Part shown: piece after piece, positions 24,136 to 33,092 of the stretch
How the letters are laid out: every line of letters starts with the position of its first letter
How positions within the stretch are numbered: position 1 is the stretch's first letter
Assembly (NCBI GenBank): GCA_964401835.1
Contig: CAYNZP010000005.1
Location: forward strand, 1 to 64,000
DNA: 64,000 nucleotides
Direction of reading: 5' to 3'
Source of the DNA: CAYNZP01 sp964401835
GTDB taxonomy: Bacteria; Planctomycetota; Phycisphaerae; SM23-33
Notes under the pieces: generated by a model
Databases searched by the model: none
The model's input: the letters and a program-made list of their open reading frames with translations, nothing else
Told to the model about the DNA's origin: nothing
Program-made: the position numbers and the translations under genes

Positions 24136-25515
24136 TTATTGGTCGCCCTCGCCCTGAGAAAGTTTTTTACGGATGGCATCCAGACGATCGCGAGTGTCTT
24201 TGTAGGTAAACTCTATCTGGGCAACTTCCGAGAACTGCTCCTGGGCCTTTTCCAGTTCCTCGAGCTTTTCGTATGAATCTCCGAGCAAATAGCGGATTTC
24301 CTTTATCTTATCCTCGCCCAGATCATGCTGTAGTGCCCTTTCAAATGTCTCAGCAGCCTCATGATGCCAGTCTTTGCGCGCAAATGCCTGGCCGAGCATG
24401 GTCATGGAGTTCACTGCACGGCGCGGTTCTCTTTGTGCCTGCTGGAGTAACGATATCGCTTCGTCAACATTGCCGCCCAACAACTGCCGCCGCCCCAGTT
24501 CGTACTTAAGGGCCAGGTCGGTCGGATAGTTGGCCACTCTTTCAGCAAATTCCTCAAGCTCAAAAGCCAACTGCAGGCGGGCAGCTTCTTTGGCGCCTTT
24601 TTTATCGCCGGCTTTTGCGAGTTTGCGATAACGGCGAGTCATCTGGCGAATCTTTATATCCCCGATTCGCATCTTGAATGCGTAGTTACTCGTATCCCTG
24701 TTGGCCTTGTCGAGAACGTCGATAGCCGTGTTCTCGTAGGATTCATCCTCCTTTTTCAAAAGCGCTTCGACGTAGCCGTTAATCTTGCCTGGCACAGTGG
24801 GCGATTCCTCATATTCCTGGCGGGCCTTTTCTATCTGCTGCTCCAGATAATCGCCACTTTTGATAAGGGATTCTTTCTGAGCAAGCTCTTTCTGCTTGTC
24901 CATATCCTTAACGCCCTTGGTGAAATCGCCCTCTTCCCCATAACCACCCTTTTTTATGGTGTACTTGGCGGAAAGCTCTTTGGCGGCGTCAACAAAGACC
25001 GGGTCATTGGGGTTGAGCCCAAGGCCCATGTTGCATGCCTGGAGTGCACAGGCAAAATCTTCCATATCGTGGAATGTCTGCGTGAGCAGTACGAGTATTC
25101 TCTTGTTGGGCTTGGCTGCTTGACGTTGCGACTCGAGCATGATGTCACAAACCCATTTAATCACTTCTTTAAGCTCAAGTTTTTTTGCGGCGTCGAGGAC
25201 AGCTTCCATATGGGCAACCGAGCCCGGCTCCTTGGAGAGAAGGTATTCGGCATTTATCAGGCTCACAAGCGGGTCTTTTGCAGGCCTGCGTTTGAGGGCC
25301 TCCATCATGCCCGGGCCTTTACCGCCCTGAACCGTGCGTTTAAGTGAAACTTCACGAAGAGGCTTGTGGCCGTGTTCGAGGTTGTCCGGCTCGCGCTGGA
25401 CACCTTCGAGATAAAGTTCTATGGCAAAATCCCAATTACCTGTGCCGGCAACTTCTTCGGCACGCTCAAAAAAAGCTTTTCCTTTGCCAGCTGAATCTTT
25501 GTTTGGCTCGGCCAT
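24136..25515 (-). CDS. Tetratricopeptide-repeat protein
   Basis: A 459-residue cytoplasmic protein with no signal peptide. TPR-like helical pairs occur at the N-terminus (AEEVAGTGNWDFAIELYLEGVQ, near 20-45) and in a C-terminal array (NVDEAISLLQQAQ, WHHEAAETFERALQHD and LEELEKAQEQFSEVAQIE). A long, highly charged middle section lies between (about 190-330, rich in Lys, Glu and Gln). I do not know a characterised member; the shape suggests a protein-interaction scaffold. It lies between rsmA and rpsT on the same strand, about 70 nt after rsmA. Confidence 0.8.
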   Translation of the reverse strand: MAEPNKDSAGKGKAFFERAEEVAGTGNWDFAIELYLEGVQREPDNLEHGHKPLREVSLKRTVQGGKGPGMMEALKRRPAKDPLVSLINAEYLLSKEPGSVAHMEAVLDAAKKLELKEVIKWVCDIMLESQRQAAKPNKRILVLLTQTFHDMEDFACALQACNMGLGLNPNDPVFVDAAKELSAKYTIKKGGYGEEGDFTKGVKDMDKQKELAQKESLIKSGDYLEQQIEKARQEYEESPTVPGKINGYVEALLKKEDESYENTAIDVLDKANRDTSNYAFKMRIGDIKIRQMTRRYRKLAKAGDKKGAKEAARLQLAFELEEFAERVANYPTDLALKYELGRRQLLGGNVDEAISLLQQAQREPRRAVNSMTMLGQAFARKDWHHEAAETFERALQHDLGEDKIKEIRYLLGDSYEKLEELEKAQEQFSEVAQIEFTYKDTRDRLDAIRKKLSQGEGDQ

Positions 25516-25586
25516 TAATTCTGAATCCTTGTCTAAAACGTGTATGTCTATCAGAAAATCTAACTTAGTATCGCTGTTGCCGCAAG

Positions 25587-26498
25587 TTATTCGCCATGCT
25601 TTTGTGCAACTTCTTTAGCAAGCCAATTGGACAAGTCTCTGTATTGTTGGGCAGGGATATTCTCAGCGCGCAGCTTTGGGGCTATGCCGGATGCTTCCAT
25701 GGCTTGGGCCAACTGCTCGGGCGTGCAAGGGAGATTCTTCCTCTTAACCATTGAATGTATCTGCTTTCGTCTTTGCCCAAAAGCCAGCGAGAGAACTTTC
25801 GATAGAATATCCACATCTGCGAGTTTATCTGCAGATCCGAAGTCAAACTCAATATGGAGAATCTGACTTGCAACTTTCGGCGGAGGCCAAAATGCAGATG
25901 GAGGCAGGACCGGCCCCTGTGTAACCTTGCCCAAAAGTGACACGAGAATGCTTACCGGCCCATAATGCTTATTTCCGGGAATTGCCCCCAACCGATCAGC
26001 TACTTCCTTCTGTACCGTGAAGGTCAGCTTTTCAAAAAGACAACTCTTGCCTTTTTCCCCGTCCTTGCTGGCATGCCATGAAGAAAGCAGACATAAAGCA
26101 ATTAACGGCGTGGCGATGTTATAAGGCAGGTTTGCGACCATGGCCGCTTTTTCCCCAACAGCCCCCAAAACCTCAGGCGCTATAGCGTGCTTGCCGCTGA
26201 GGACATCGCCCTCGATTAACGTGAGGCTTTCCGACTTTGCGAAGTTCTCCCTCAGTACCTTGCACAGGCCATGGTCTATTTCTACTGCAACAACCCGAGA
26301 GGCGCCTTTGAGCAACTCTTCGGTTAGCGAACCGGTCCCCGGGCCGACTTCCAGCACGGTTTCGCTTCCGTTTAAGTCCGCAAATTCCAAGATCTTGCGC
26401 ATCAAATTCAGGTCGACCAAAAAAGACTGGCCAAACCGCTTTTGCGGGGCAAGTCCCGCCTTGTCCAGTTTCTCTCGGATATCGTTTAAAGTCTGCAT
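25587..26498 (-). CDS. rsmA: 16S rRNA dimethyladenosine transferase
   Basis: Dimethylates the two adjacent adenosines in the 3'-terminal hairpin of 16S rRNA during small-subunit maturation. The signatures are APQKRFGQSFLVDLNLMRKIL, the SAM loop VLEVGPGTGSLTEEL, the acidic VAVEID, the catalytic MVANLPYNIATPLI and FTVQKEVADRLGA. The C-terminal domain is helical. I prefer the ATG at 26498; a GTG four codons upstream is in frame, but neither has a strong Shine-Dalgarno. About 280 nt without genes precede it, towards the divergent barrel gene. Confidence 0.94.
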   Translation of the reverse strand: MQTLNDIREKLDKAGLAPQKRFGQSFLVDLNLMRKILEFADLNGSETVLEVGPGTGSLTEELLKGASRVVAVEIDHGLCKVLRENFAKSESLTLIEGDVLSGKHAIAPEVLGAVGEKAAMVANLPYNIATPLIALCLLSSWHASKDGEKGKSCLFEKLTFTVQKEVADRLGAIPGNKHYGPVSILVSLLGKVTQGPVLPPSAFWPPPKVASQILHIEFDFGSADKLADVDILSKVLSLAFGQRRKQIHSMVKRKNLPCTPEQLAQAMEASGIAPKLRAENIPAQQYRDLSNWLAKEVAQKHGE

Positions 26499-26781
26499 AG
26501 TTAAGATCACTTAAGTTCAGGAGATAAGAATATCTTAATATTGCTAAATCTGCAAAGGCACATGTCGCAAAGGGGGGAGTTGGTAACTCTAAATCCGAAA
26601 TTTTTTATTGCTCCCAAACCCTTTTCATGAGACACTACTCGGCCAAACTATTGAATTTCGTGTGACCTATGTGCCCCACTGGAAGCGGGTTGCGGTCTAG
26701 TAAATGCCGAATATCAGGTCCAAAAGTTACATAAGAAAACACGAATACCAAGTAAGTCTTTCGTGAGGTTTTAGTTATCAA

Positions 26782-28206
26782 ATGAATCTAAAGCTGTCGC
26801 TGTCAAAATTGTCAATATCGTGCGCAGTTGTGGTTCTGCTGTTGGCCCCCCTCGCCTTTTCCCAGATCGCCCCGGGAGAAAGAGGCCGAAGGACTTACGA
26901 AGAACAACTTCGCGTTCAACTGGATGAACAAATCCCTGAAATAACCGAGATGGGCTTTGAAGCTGGCGGATGGTTCAACTTCGCGTTCTTGACCTACGAT
27001 GACAAGTCTGCTAACAAAGTCCGCACGCTTCGGGATTATGAACTTCGCGGCTGGGCAAACGTCAACATCCATAACGTTCACCGTCTTTATGTGCGTGGTT
27101 TGGTCGGCTACGAAGACTGGAACACCGACGATAATCCAGATGATGAAACAAGCGATGATTTCACCGAGCCGAAGATTGAGCGGGCATGGTATGAGTTCAA
27201 TCTCGCTGAGTTGTGCCGGCAGCGAACCGGTGAACTTCCTGGGTGGGATTTCAAATTCAAGGTTGGACGCGCATTCGCTGAAATCGGCACTGCCCTTGTA
27301 CTGTCAATGCCTCTGGATATGTTGCAGTGGGATTTGAGCGTAGGTGACTGGGACTTCATGGCCCTTTTAGGCCAAACCCTGCCAAACACAATTAACATCG
27401 ATGATTCCACCCCTGTAGAAGACCAGCAGGACAGAGGATTTTTCGGTGTGGAACTGGCCTATAACGGCTGCGACCAGCACCGCCCGTTCGTTTACTTCCT
27501 GAACAACCAGGACAACACCTCGCCCCACCCGGACGATCCGCTTCAGAAATATGAGTACACATCACGCTACGTCGGTGCAGGCAGTGAAGGTTCACTGTTC
27601 TGTCCGGACTTCCACTACCAGACGGAAATTGTCGGGGAATGGGGAAAGACTTATTCCGAGGGAACCGCTGCCCGACGCGACAAAATTGAAGCAATGGCGT
27701 TGGATGTGCTGCTTGAATACTATTTCAGATGCAAAACCAATCCGAAGGTCATGGTTGAATATCTGTATGCCAGTGGCGACAGCGATCGCAGATTGAGCGC
27801 AACTTCGACCATCGGCGGCAATCTCAACGGAACCAAAGACCACGCGTTTAACGCGTTCGGCTTCCGCGACCTTGGTATCGCATTCGCACCGCGTTTTTCA
27901 AATTTGAACGTATACATAGTCGGCGGCAGTCTTTTTCCATTTGAAGACTGCAAACCTTTCAAGCAGATGGAAATTGGCTCGAAGGTATTCTTCTATCACA
28001 AGGCAACCGGTTCGGGACCGATTAGTGACACCACATCAACCAGAAACTCAAAGTTTGTAGGTTGGGAGTGGGACCTTTTCTGTGACTGGCGGATTACTTC
28101 CGATCTGACATACACGATTCGCTACGGTGCATTTCAGCCGGGCGATGCATTCGGCAGCAATGAAACAAGACACTTTTTATATACTGGCCTAACGTTCAGC
28201 TTCTAG
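26782..28206 (+). CDS. Outer-membrane beta-barrel protein (alginate-export/porin-like)
   Basis: A 474-residue protein with a Sec signal peptide (hydrophobic core VVVLLLAPLAFS, cleavage near residue 28). It has a long run of amphipathic strands separated by Asp/Asn-rich turns and ends in YTGLTFSF, a C-terminal Phe of the BAM-recognition type. The repeated aromatic-girdle pattern and size resemble AlgE-like alginate-export barrels, though homology needs a profile search. Several Cys (CRQR, NGCDQ, FRCK, EDCK, LFCDW) are unusual for a barrel. It is the first gene of an apparent four-gene operon, with a lipoprotein 14 nt downstream. Confidence 0.75.
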   Translation: MNLKLSLSKLSISCAVVVLLLAPLAFSQIAPGERGRRTYEEQLRVQLDEQIPEITEMGFEAGGWFNFAFLTYDDKSANKVRTLRDYELRGWANVNIHNVHRLYVRGLVGYEDWNTDDNPDDETSDDFTEPKIERAWYEFNLAELCRQRTGELPGWDFKFKVGRAFAEIGTALVLSMPLDMLQWDLSVGDWDFMALLGQTLPNTINIDDSTPVEDQQDRGFFGVELAYNGCDQHRPFVYFLNNQDNTSPHPDDPLQKYEYTSRYVGAGSEGSLFCPDFHYQTEIVGEWGKTYSEGTAARRDKIEAMALDVLLEYYFRCKTNPKVMVEYLYASGDSDRRLSATSTIGGNLNGTKDHAFNAFGFRDLGIAFAPRFSNLNVYIVGGSLFPFEDCKPFKQMEIGSKVFFYHKATGSGPISDTTSTRNSKFVGWEWDLFCDWRITSDLTYTIRYGAFQPGDAFGSNETRHFLYTGLTFSF

Positions 28207-28220
28207 GCGGAACAACAATT

Positions 28221-28769
28221 ATGAAGTCAAAAGTTAGCATAATATCAGTCATTTTGGCGTTTTCGTTTGCTTTAACACTGGTCGGCTGTAGTGAGCCGGG
28301 CGAGAAACTGGTCGGTGGCGACGCGACACTTATCGCCGACGAAAGCTCTGCAGCTTTCCTGGACCGCATCTCGTCACAAACCAAAGTCAATCAAAACGAC
28401 GCACTGCGAGGTATGCTTTTTCTGCTGGATGGTGACGATAAGGCCACAACCTTCTCCGATCGCATCGAGGCTCTCGCTTCGCGTGGCATTGTCGACGCGA
28501 AATGGAATATGGACGCAAGCCGCCCGATTACAAAGGGCAAACTCGCTTATATGGTTTACCAAGCCGGCAAGGTCCCCGGCGGGGTTATCCTTACACTAGC
28601 CGGGCCTTCGGAGCGTTATTGCCTCCGCGAACTGCAATTCCAGAGAATAATGTCGCAGGGAAGCGTCTATTCATCAGTAACCGGAATGGAATATGTCGCT
28701 GTCCTGATGCGAGCTGACACTTATATCCAAACCGGCCAGGTCGATATCATTACGACAGGAGGCCAGTAA
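28221..28769 (+). CDS. Lipoprotein with SLH-like segment
   Basis: A 182-residue lipoprotein: hydrophobic signal and lipobox LTLVGC (Cys23). The middle portion (DALRGMLFLLDG, TFSDRIEALASRGIV, RPITKGKLAYMVYQAG) has the helix pattern of an S-layer-homology-type domain, including a RxPITKG-like turn. SLH domains bind cell-wall glycans, but this match is by eye and weak. Its position between an outer-membrane barrel gene and a FecR gene 1 nt away suggests a periplasm-facing partner. Translation is probably coupled across the operon. Confidence 0.72.
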   Translation: MKSKVSIISVILAFSFALTLVGCSEPGEKLVGGDATLIADESSAAFLDRISSQTKVNQNDALRGMLFLLDGDDKATTFSDRIEALASRGIVDAKWNMDASRPITKGKLAYMVYQAGKVPGGVILTLAGPSERYCLRELQFQRIMSQGSVYSSVTGMEYVAVLMRADTYIQTGQVDIITTGGQ

Positions 28770-28770
28770 C

Positions 28771-29586
28771 ATGTGTCGCAATATTCTCATTGCACTTTTC
28801 ATTGTCTTTATTGCACAGTTTGCCTCAGCCGAGAAGTCTCAGGAAAAGGCTCAGGTTGTCGAGGTTGTCAGCGTTTCTGGCGTTGTCGAGAAGTCCGTAT
28901 TGGGCTCTGACGGCAAAGACAAATGGGAAGCTGTCAAGGCTGGTGAAAAGCTCAACGAGCTTACTATCATCCGAACCGGCTTTGCCAGCAAGGTCGTACT
29001 GAAGTTCGCTGACAGAGGCCAGGTAGTTGTCAATAATGCGACCAAGGCCGGAATACGCGAATTCCGCAAGAAGGGAAATGAAGTTCGGACGAATATAGGC
29101 TTGAAGTATGGAACCATGCACGCAACGGTGGACAGGTCTGCCGGGCCTAATGATTTCAGCATTTCAACTCCCGTGGCTACACTGAGTGTCCGAGGATCCG
29201 AAGCTCCTGTCGGCTATACCGGTGATATGGGCATGGGCATGAGGAACGTGAACGGTAATTGGAATATCAGATCCGACAATAAACAACAGAATGTCAGCCC
29301 CGGTGAAACCGGAAATAACCTGCTCACCCACTTTCTGGAACTCGCCAGACAGAAACGCGGCATCGGGATAATTGGTAAAAAAGGGAATCTTTCCAAAAAA
29401 GAAGCCCGCAATCTAAGGAATAACCGTAGCGGTTTGGGCTTACTAAGATTCATCGGTAACGGAAAAGGCTTCCCCGGCCCGCGCACAAACAACCTTTATA
29501 TATCTCGCAGCAACAACAATCGCAATCAACTCGAAAGCGAAGGCGAAAACCTGCAGCGGCACTACTTCTATTACCCCGAGCAGTGA
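28771..29586 (+). CDS. Secreted FecR-domain protein
   Basis: A 271-residue protein with a cleavable signal (LIALFIVFIAQFASAE, cleavage near 20) and a FecR fold at about 30-150: VVSVSGVVEKS, ELTIIRTGFASKVVLKFADRGQVVV, LKYGTMHATVDRS and FSISTPVATLSVRGSEA. The last motif is the conserved FecR 'TPTA..VRGT' type strand. It lacks the cytoplasmic anti-sigma segment and membrane helix of FecR transducers, so the domain works in the periplasm. The C-terminal ~100 residues are Asn/Gly/Lys-rich and probably disordered. Its stop overlaps the GTG of the CHASE2-cyclase gene. Confidence 0.85.
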   Translation: MCRNILIALFIVFIAQFASAEKSQEKAQVVEVVSVSGVVEKSVLGSDGKDKWEAVKAGEKLNELTIIRTGFASKVVLKFADRGQVVVNNATKAGIREFRKKGNEVRTNIGLKYGTMHATVDRSAGPNDFSISTPVATLSVRGSEAPVGYTGDMGMGMRNVNGNWNIRSDNKQQNVSPGETGNNLLTHFLELARQKRGIGIIGKKGNLSKKEARNLRNNRSGLGLLRFIGNGKGFPGPRTNNLYISRSNNNRNQLESEGENLQRHYFYYPEQ

Positions 29587-32429
29587 GTCTGGCCTGGCTT
29601 AATCACATACACTCTTGTCTGAACAAGGGCAACTCTGTTAGACTTTCGGCAATGCCGAAAAAGTCGAAGACATCTCGTCCGATTACAGCTTTTATTCTTG
29701 GCCTGTTGGCAACGCTTCTTGTTGTCGGGATATATAAAACCCAGCTTGTAGAGCGGATAGAGCTCCAATCTCTCGACGCCAGATTCCGCAGCTTCTCCAA
29801 CGCCCCGCAAAATGATTCGATTCTCCATGTAGATATCGACGACCGAAGTCTCAGCGAACTAGGTCGCTGGCCCTGGCCTCGCGAACTGCTGGCCGGAGTG
29901 GTTGAAGCCCTTGAACAAGCCGATGCCAAAATGGTTGCCCTGGATATCATTCTGCCCAACCCACAGGAAGTCCGGCTGGTTACGGCTGCCGTTGATATAT
30001 ATTCTGCCGACCCGAACGAACTCACAGGCAGCGGTGCAGTGCCGATATTCGATGATGCGATTTTGGCCGACACCATCGGAAAATATTCAAATGTCTTTGT
30101 CCCGATGCACATTAATATTAATGCTCAAGACGAAAAGACAAGCAAGCTGAACGAATCGATGGCTTCTTTGCTGAAACAGCAGCCGAACTTGCCCCTGGAG
30201 CAACTGCGGAAAGAATTGCTGCCGGATATTCCCATAGAATCGCGAACCGGCGAAACTGAAACGCTGCGAAAGGGATACCTGTATTACATGGCAATGGGCT
30301 CTCTCAGCCATTTCGGGCTTCCCCTTGAGAGCATCGGCAACTATCCCGCTGGGCAAGGGCCAGCCACCCCACCTCTTGTCCCATTCGCAAAAAACTGTCA
30401 CGGCAGCGGTTTTGTAACTGTTGACCCGGACCTCGACGGTATAGTCCGGCGGATTCCATTGATTGTACGCAGCGGAGAGAGGGCCTATCCTCAGTTCGCC
30501 CTAAGCATCGCAGCCGAACAACTCTCCAGTAATTCCGGCGGTTATACGATATCGGCAGACTCGCAAGCTGTGACGTTGCACTTTAAAGACAGCTCTCACC
30601 GTATTCCAGTCGATAAAGACGGCAATTTGCTTATCAATTGGATAATCGAACCAAAAGGTGTCGAGATACGCCCAGCCCATATTTCCGCCGCAGGTGTCGG
30701 GCATCAGTTGAAAGAGGAAAAAAGACTTGAGAAAAACAGGAATCTTTCCCGTCAGATATGCATCGAAATTGCTTACGCCAAAAGGCCTGACCACGACGAG
30801 TTGATAGAATTGTTCGCCGCAGCTGACGCTCTTTATTCACAGCGACTGGCAGCTCAAGCTGATAGATTACGAAAGTTGCTGTTTGATCCAGCCAATGCCC
30901 CACCGAAACCAACCAAACTTCTGGCCGAAGAAGAGAGAATAGAAAAGCAAATCGGCATTCTCTGCGAGAAACTGATTAAAGACCTGGACGAAGTTTACCT
31001 AATCCAGCAGCCTGCAGACGATTTCGAAAAACAAATCCTCGCCGAGTTGACCAAAAGGCGTAATCTGCTGCGGCAGCTTAAAGAGGAAAATATTAAAATT
31101 GCCGTCAATCTCGAAGCGCTTCAAGCTGAGCTCAAAGAACATGTAAACGGCAAGGTGTGCATTATCGGCTCGGTAGCGACGGGGGCTGCGGACTTTGTCC
31201 CAACTCCGATGGGCAAGCGAACGCCCGGAGTACTTGTTCATTCAAACATACTTAACACGATAACATCGTCAGCTTTTGTCAGACGCGCCCCCAGGGCTGT
31301 CGAGATAGCCGTTATTTTGCTTGCGGGTTTGATAGTTTCTCATCTCGCCTCAAGACGACCAGTGATGCTTCAGGCCGGGCCTGCAATGATTCTGCTTATC
31401 GTGGCATATATCCTGTTCAACTGCCTCCTGGTCTTCAACTATTGGGGATATTGGCTGGTTCTGGTCGCTCCACTTGCGGCGATGCTATTGTCTTTCCTCG
31501 TTGTAGCCGCCTATCGCCAATTAACCGAAGAGCGGGCCAAGCGTCACATACGAGGAATGTTCGCTCACGCCCTCTCACCTACGCTTGTTGACAGGCTTAT
31601 TGAAGACCCCTCACTTGCCCGTCTCGGCGGTGAGCGTCGTCAGCTAAGCTGTTTCTTCTCTGACATTGCAGGCTTTACCACGCTATCAGAGCGACTGGGA
31701 GAGCACGAGACTGTTCAATTCCTCAATAAATATTTCGATGAGATGACTGAAGTCATTCAGAGTGTCCACGGCGGTTACCTTAACAAGTTCCTCGGCGATG
31801 GTATCTTCGCATTTTTCGGAGCGCCTGTTCCACAAACCGACCACAGCCGACGCGCAATAGAAGCTGCCCTGGACTGTCAAAAGTCACTGGAAAAGCTCAA
31901 TGATGAACTCGCCAAGCAGCTTCCCGATATCGGTCGGCTTTCCACCCGAATCGGCATAACCACCGGCAGCGTAATGGTTGGTAACTGCGGCTCGTCAAAA
32001 CGGATGGACTACACCGCCATCGGCGACACAGTAAACCTTTCAAGCCGGCTGGATTCAGCGAACAAGTTTTTCAAGACACAGGTGCTGGTTACCGATCAGA
32101 CGCTCAACGAGGCAGGCAGGGAAGACTTCTTCGCACGTCCACTTGGCAATATCATTGTCGTCGGCAAAAACGAGCCTGTCAGCGTATGGCATGTAGCAGG
32201 AAGGGCCGGTGAGGTTGACGGTAGAAAAACTGCCTTTGAGAACTTTGGAAAAGCTATTGAGCTCTTCAGTAACTGCCGTTTTGGCGAAGCTGCCGAACTT
32301 TTCGACAAAGTAATCGAAGAAATCCCCGCCGACAAACCCGCGAAGATCTACTGCGATCTTTGCCACCAGTATATATCAAATCCACCCGGAAGAAACTGGC
32401 AGGGCGCATTGGAACTGACAGAAAAATAG
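29583..32429 (+). CDS. CHASE2-domain class III adenylate cyclase
   Basis: A 948-residue inner-membrane receptor cyclase. After one helix (about 32-52) comes a CHASE2 extracytoplasmic domain (LDARFRSF, HVDIDDRSLSELGRWPWPR, and ending GKVCIIGSVATGAADFVPTPM near 520-540). This is interrupted by a charged, probably coiled insert (about 360-515). Three membrane helices (about 570-645) lead to a class III cyclase domain (about 685-865). Both metal Asp are present (FFSDIAGF and FLGDGIF), as are the adenine-type Lys/Asp pair (NKFLGDG, TAIGDTVN) and the transition-state Asn/Arg (VNLSSRL). A TPR-like tail follows. The GTG at 29583 overlaps the FecR stop; the ATG at 29652 is an alternative start. Confidence 0.9.
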   Translation: MSLAWLNHIHSCLNKGNSVRLSAMPKKSKTSRPITAFILGLLATLLVVGIYKTQLVERIELQSLDARFRSFSNAPQNDSILHVDIDDRSLSELGRWPWPRELLAGVVEALEQADAKMVALDIILPNPQEVRLVTAAVDIYSADPNELTGSGAVPIFDDAILADTIGKYSNVFVPMHININAQDEKTSKLNESMASLLKQQPNLPLEQLRKELLPDIPIESRTGETETLRKGYLYYMAMGSLSHFGLPLESIGNYPAGQGPATPPLVPFAKNCHGSGFVTVDPDLDGIVRRIPLIVRSGERAYPQFALSIAAEQLSSNSGGYTISADSQAVTLHFKDSSHRIPVDKDGNLLINWIIEPKGVEIRPAHISAAGVGHQLKEEKRLEKNRNLSRQICIEIAYAKRPDHDELIELFAAADALYSQRLAAQADRLRKLLFDPANAPPKPTKLLAEEERIEKQIGILCEKLIKDLDEVYLIQQPADDFEKQILAELTKRRNLLRQLKEENIKIAVNLEALQAELKEHVNGKVCIIGSVATGAADFVPTPMGKRTPGVLVHSNILNTITSSAFVRRAPRAVEIAVILLAGLIVSHLASRRPVMLQAGPAMILLIVAYILFNCLLVFNYWGYWLVLVAPLAAMLLSFLVVAAYRQLTEERAKRHIRGMFAHALSPTLVDRLIEDPSLARLGGERRQLSCFFSDIAGFTTLSERLGEHETVQFLNKYFDEMTEVIQSVHGGYLNKFLGDGIFAFFGAPVPQTDHSRRAIEAALDCQKSLEKLNDELAKQLPDIGRLSTRIGITTGSVMVGNCGSSKRMDYTAIGDTVNLSSRLDSANKFFKTQVLVTDQTLNEAGREDFFARPLGNIIVVGKNEPVSVWHVAGRAGEVDGRKTAFENFGKAIELFSNCRFGEAAELFDKVIEEIPADKPAKIYCDLCHQYISNPPGRNWQGALELTEK

Positions 32430-32442
32430 AACTCCGGACAAC

Positions 32443-33060
32443 CTAGCTCCAAACGAGATTATCAGCGGAGCAATTCCTGTATTTCCCCTCAAGAATGACA
32501 TCACGCAAGTCGGGACCATTGCGGATTTGTCGCAAGGTCTTAATCCAGAACTTGTCGATAAACTCAACAGAATGCGAGTCGCCGGCATTGACAAGGTGCA
32601 GGCCGTAACGTGCAGCAGCATCGCGGGCTTGCTGGGCCTGTTCGGGGCTCTGGTTGCATGTCAGGCACTCGATTGCATCGGGGAACAAACCGAGCTTCAA
32701 CATTTCTGCTCCGCCCCCGTAACGAAACGGATGACCTAATATGGTCAGGTGCCCTTGACTTTGCGCCTTGTGGAGCACGGCTGCTTCGTCATTCATTACG
32801 AGATAATCAGGATCGTTTGAGCCAAGCACAAGCAGATGATGGGCACTGTTGGAAAAGCTCAATTCCACACCCTTAAAGATATGAATATCTGGAAAACTCT
32901 CCTGAAGCTCAGCAAGTTCGTGGTCCGGCCAGACCGAATCGTGCTCTGTGATGAAAACCGCGTCGTAACCGCAGCGGACCAACTCCCGCATCATCTCCTG
33001 GGGAGAATTTACAGCGCAACCGCTATAGCGGTTGGTATGAAGATGCAGTTCGATTTTCAT
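32443..33060 (-). CDS. PHP-domain metal-dependent phosphoesterase
   Basis: A 205-residue stand-alone PHP hydrolase of the YciV/TrpH-like group. Metal-binding motifs are ELHLHTNRYSG (first HxH), VFITEHDSVW, the Glu in FKGVELSF, TILGHPFRYGG and the terminal NAGDSHSVE (DxH). The complete set implies an active trinuclear metal site acting on a phosphoester such as a nucleotide or short oligonucleotide. It lacks the C-terminal extension of the RNase AM type, so the substrate is open. GAGG-containing sequence precedes the ATG. It follows asnS by about 30 nt and is likely co-transcribed with it. Confidence 0.88.
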   Translation of the reverse strand: MKIELHLHTNRYSGCAVNSPQEMMRELVRCGYDAVFITEHDSVWPDHELAELQESFPDIHIFKGVELSFSNSAHHLLVLGSNDPDYLVMNDEAAVLHKAQSQGHLTILGHPFRYGGGAEMLKLGLFPDAIECLTCNQSPEQAQQARDAAARYGLHLVNAGDSHSVEFIDKFWIKTLRQIRNGPDLRDVILEGKYRNCSADNLVWS

Positions 33061-33092
33061 CGCCTCGCTCCGACAAGTTGGCCTAATTCATT

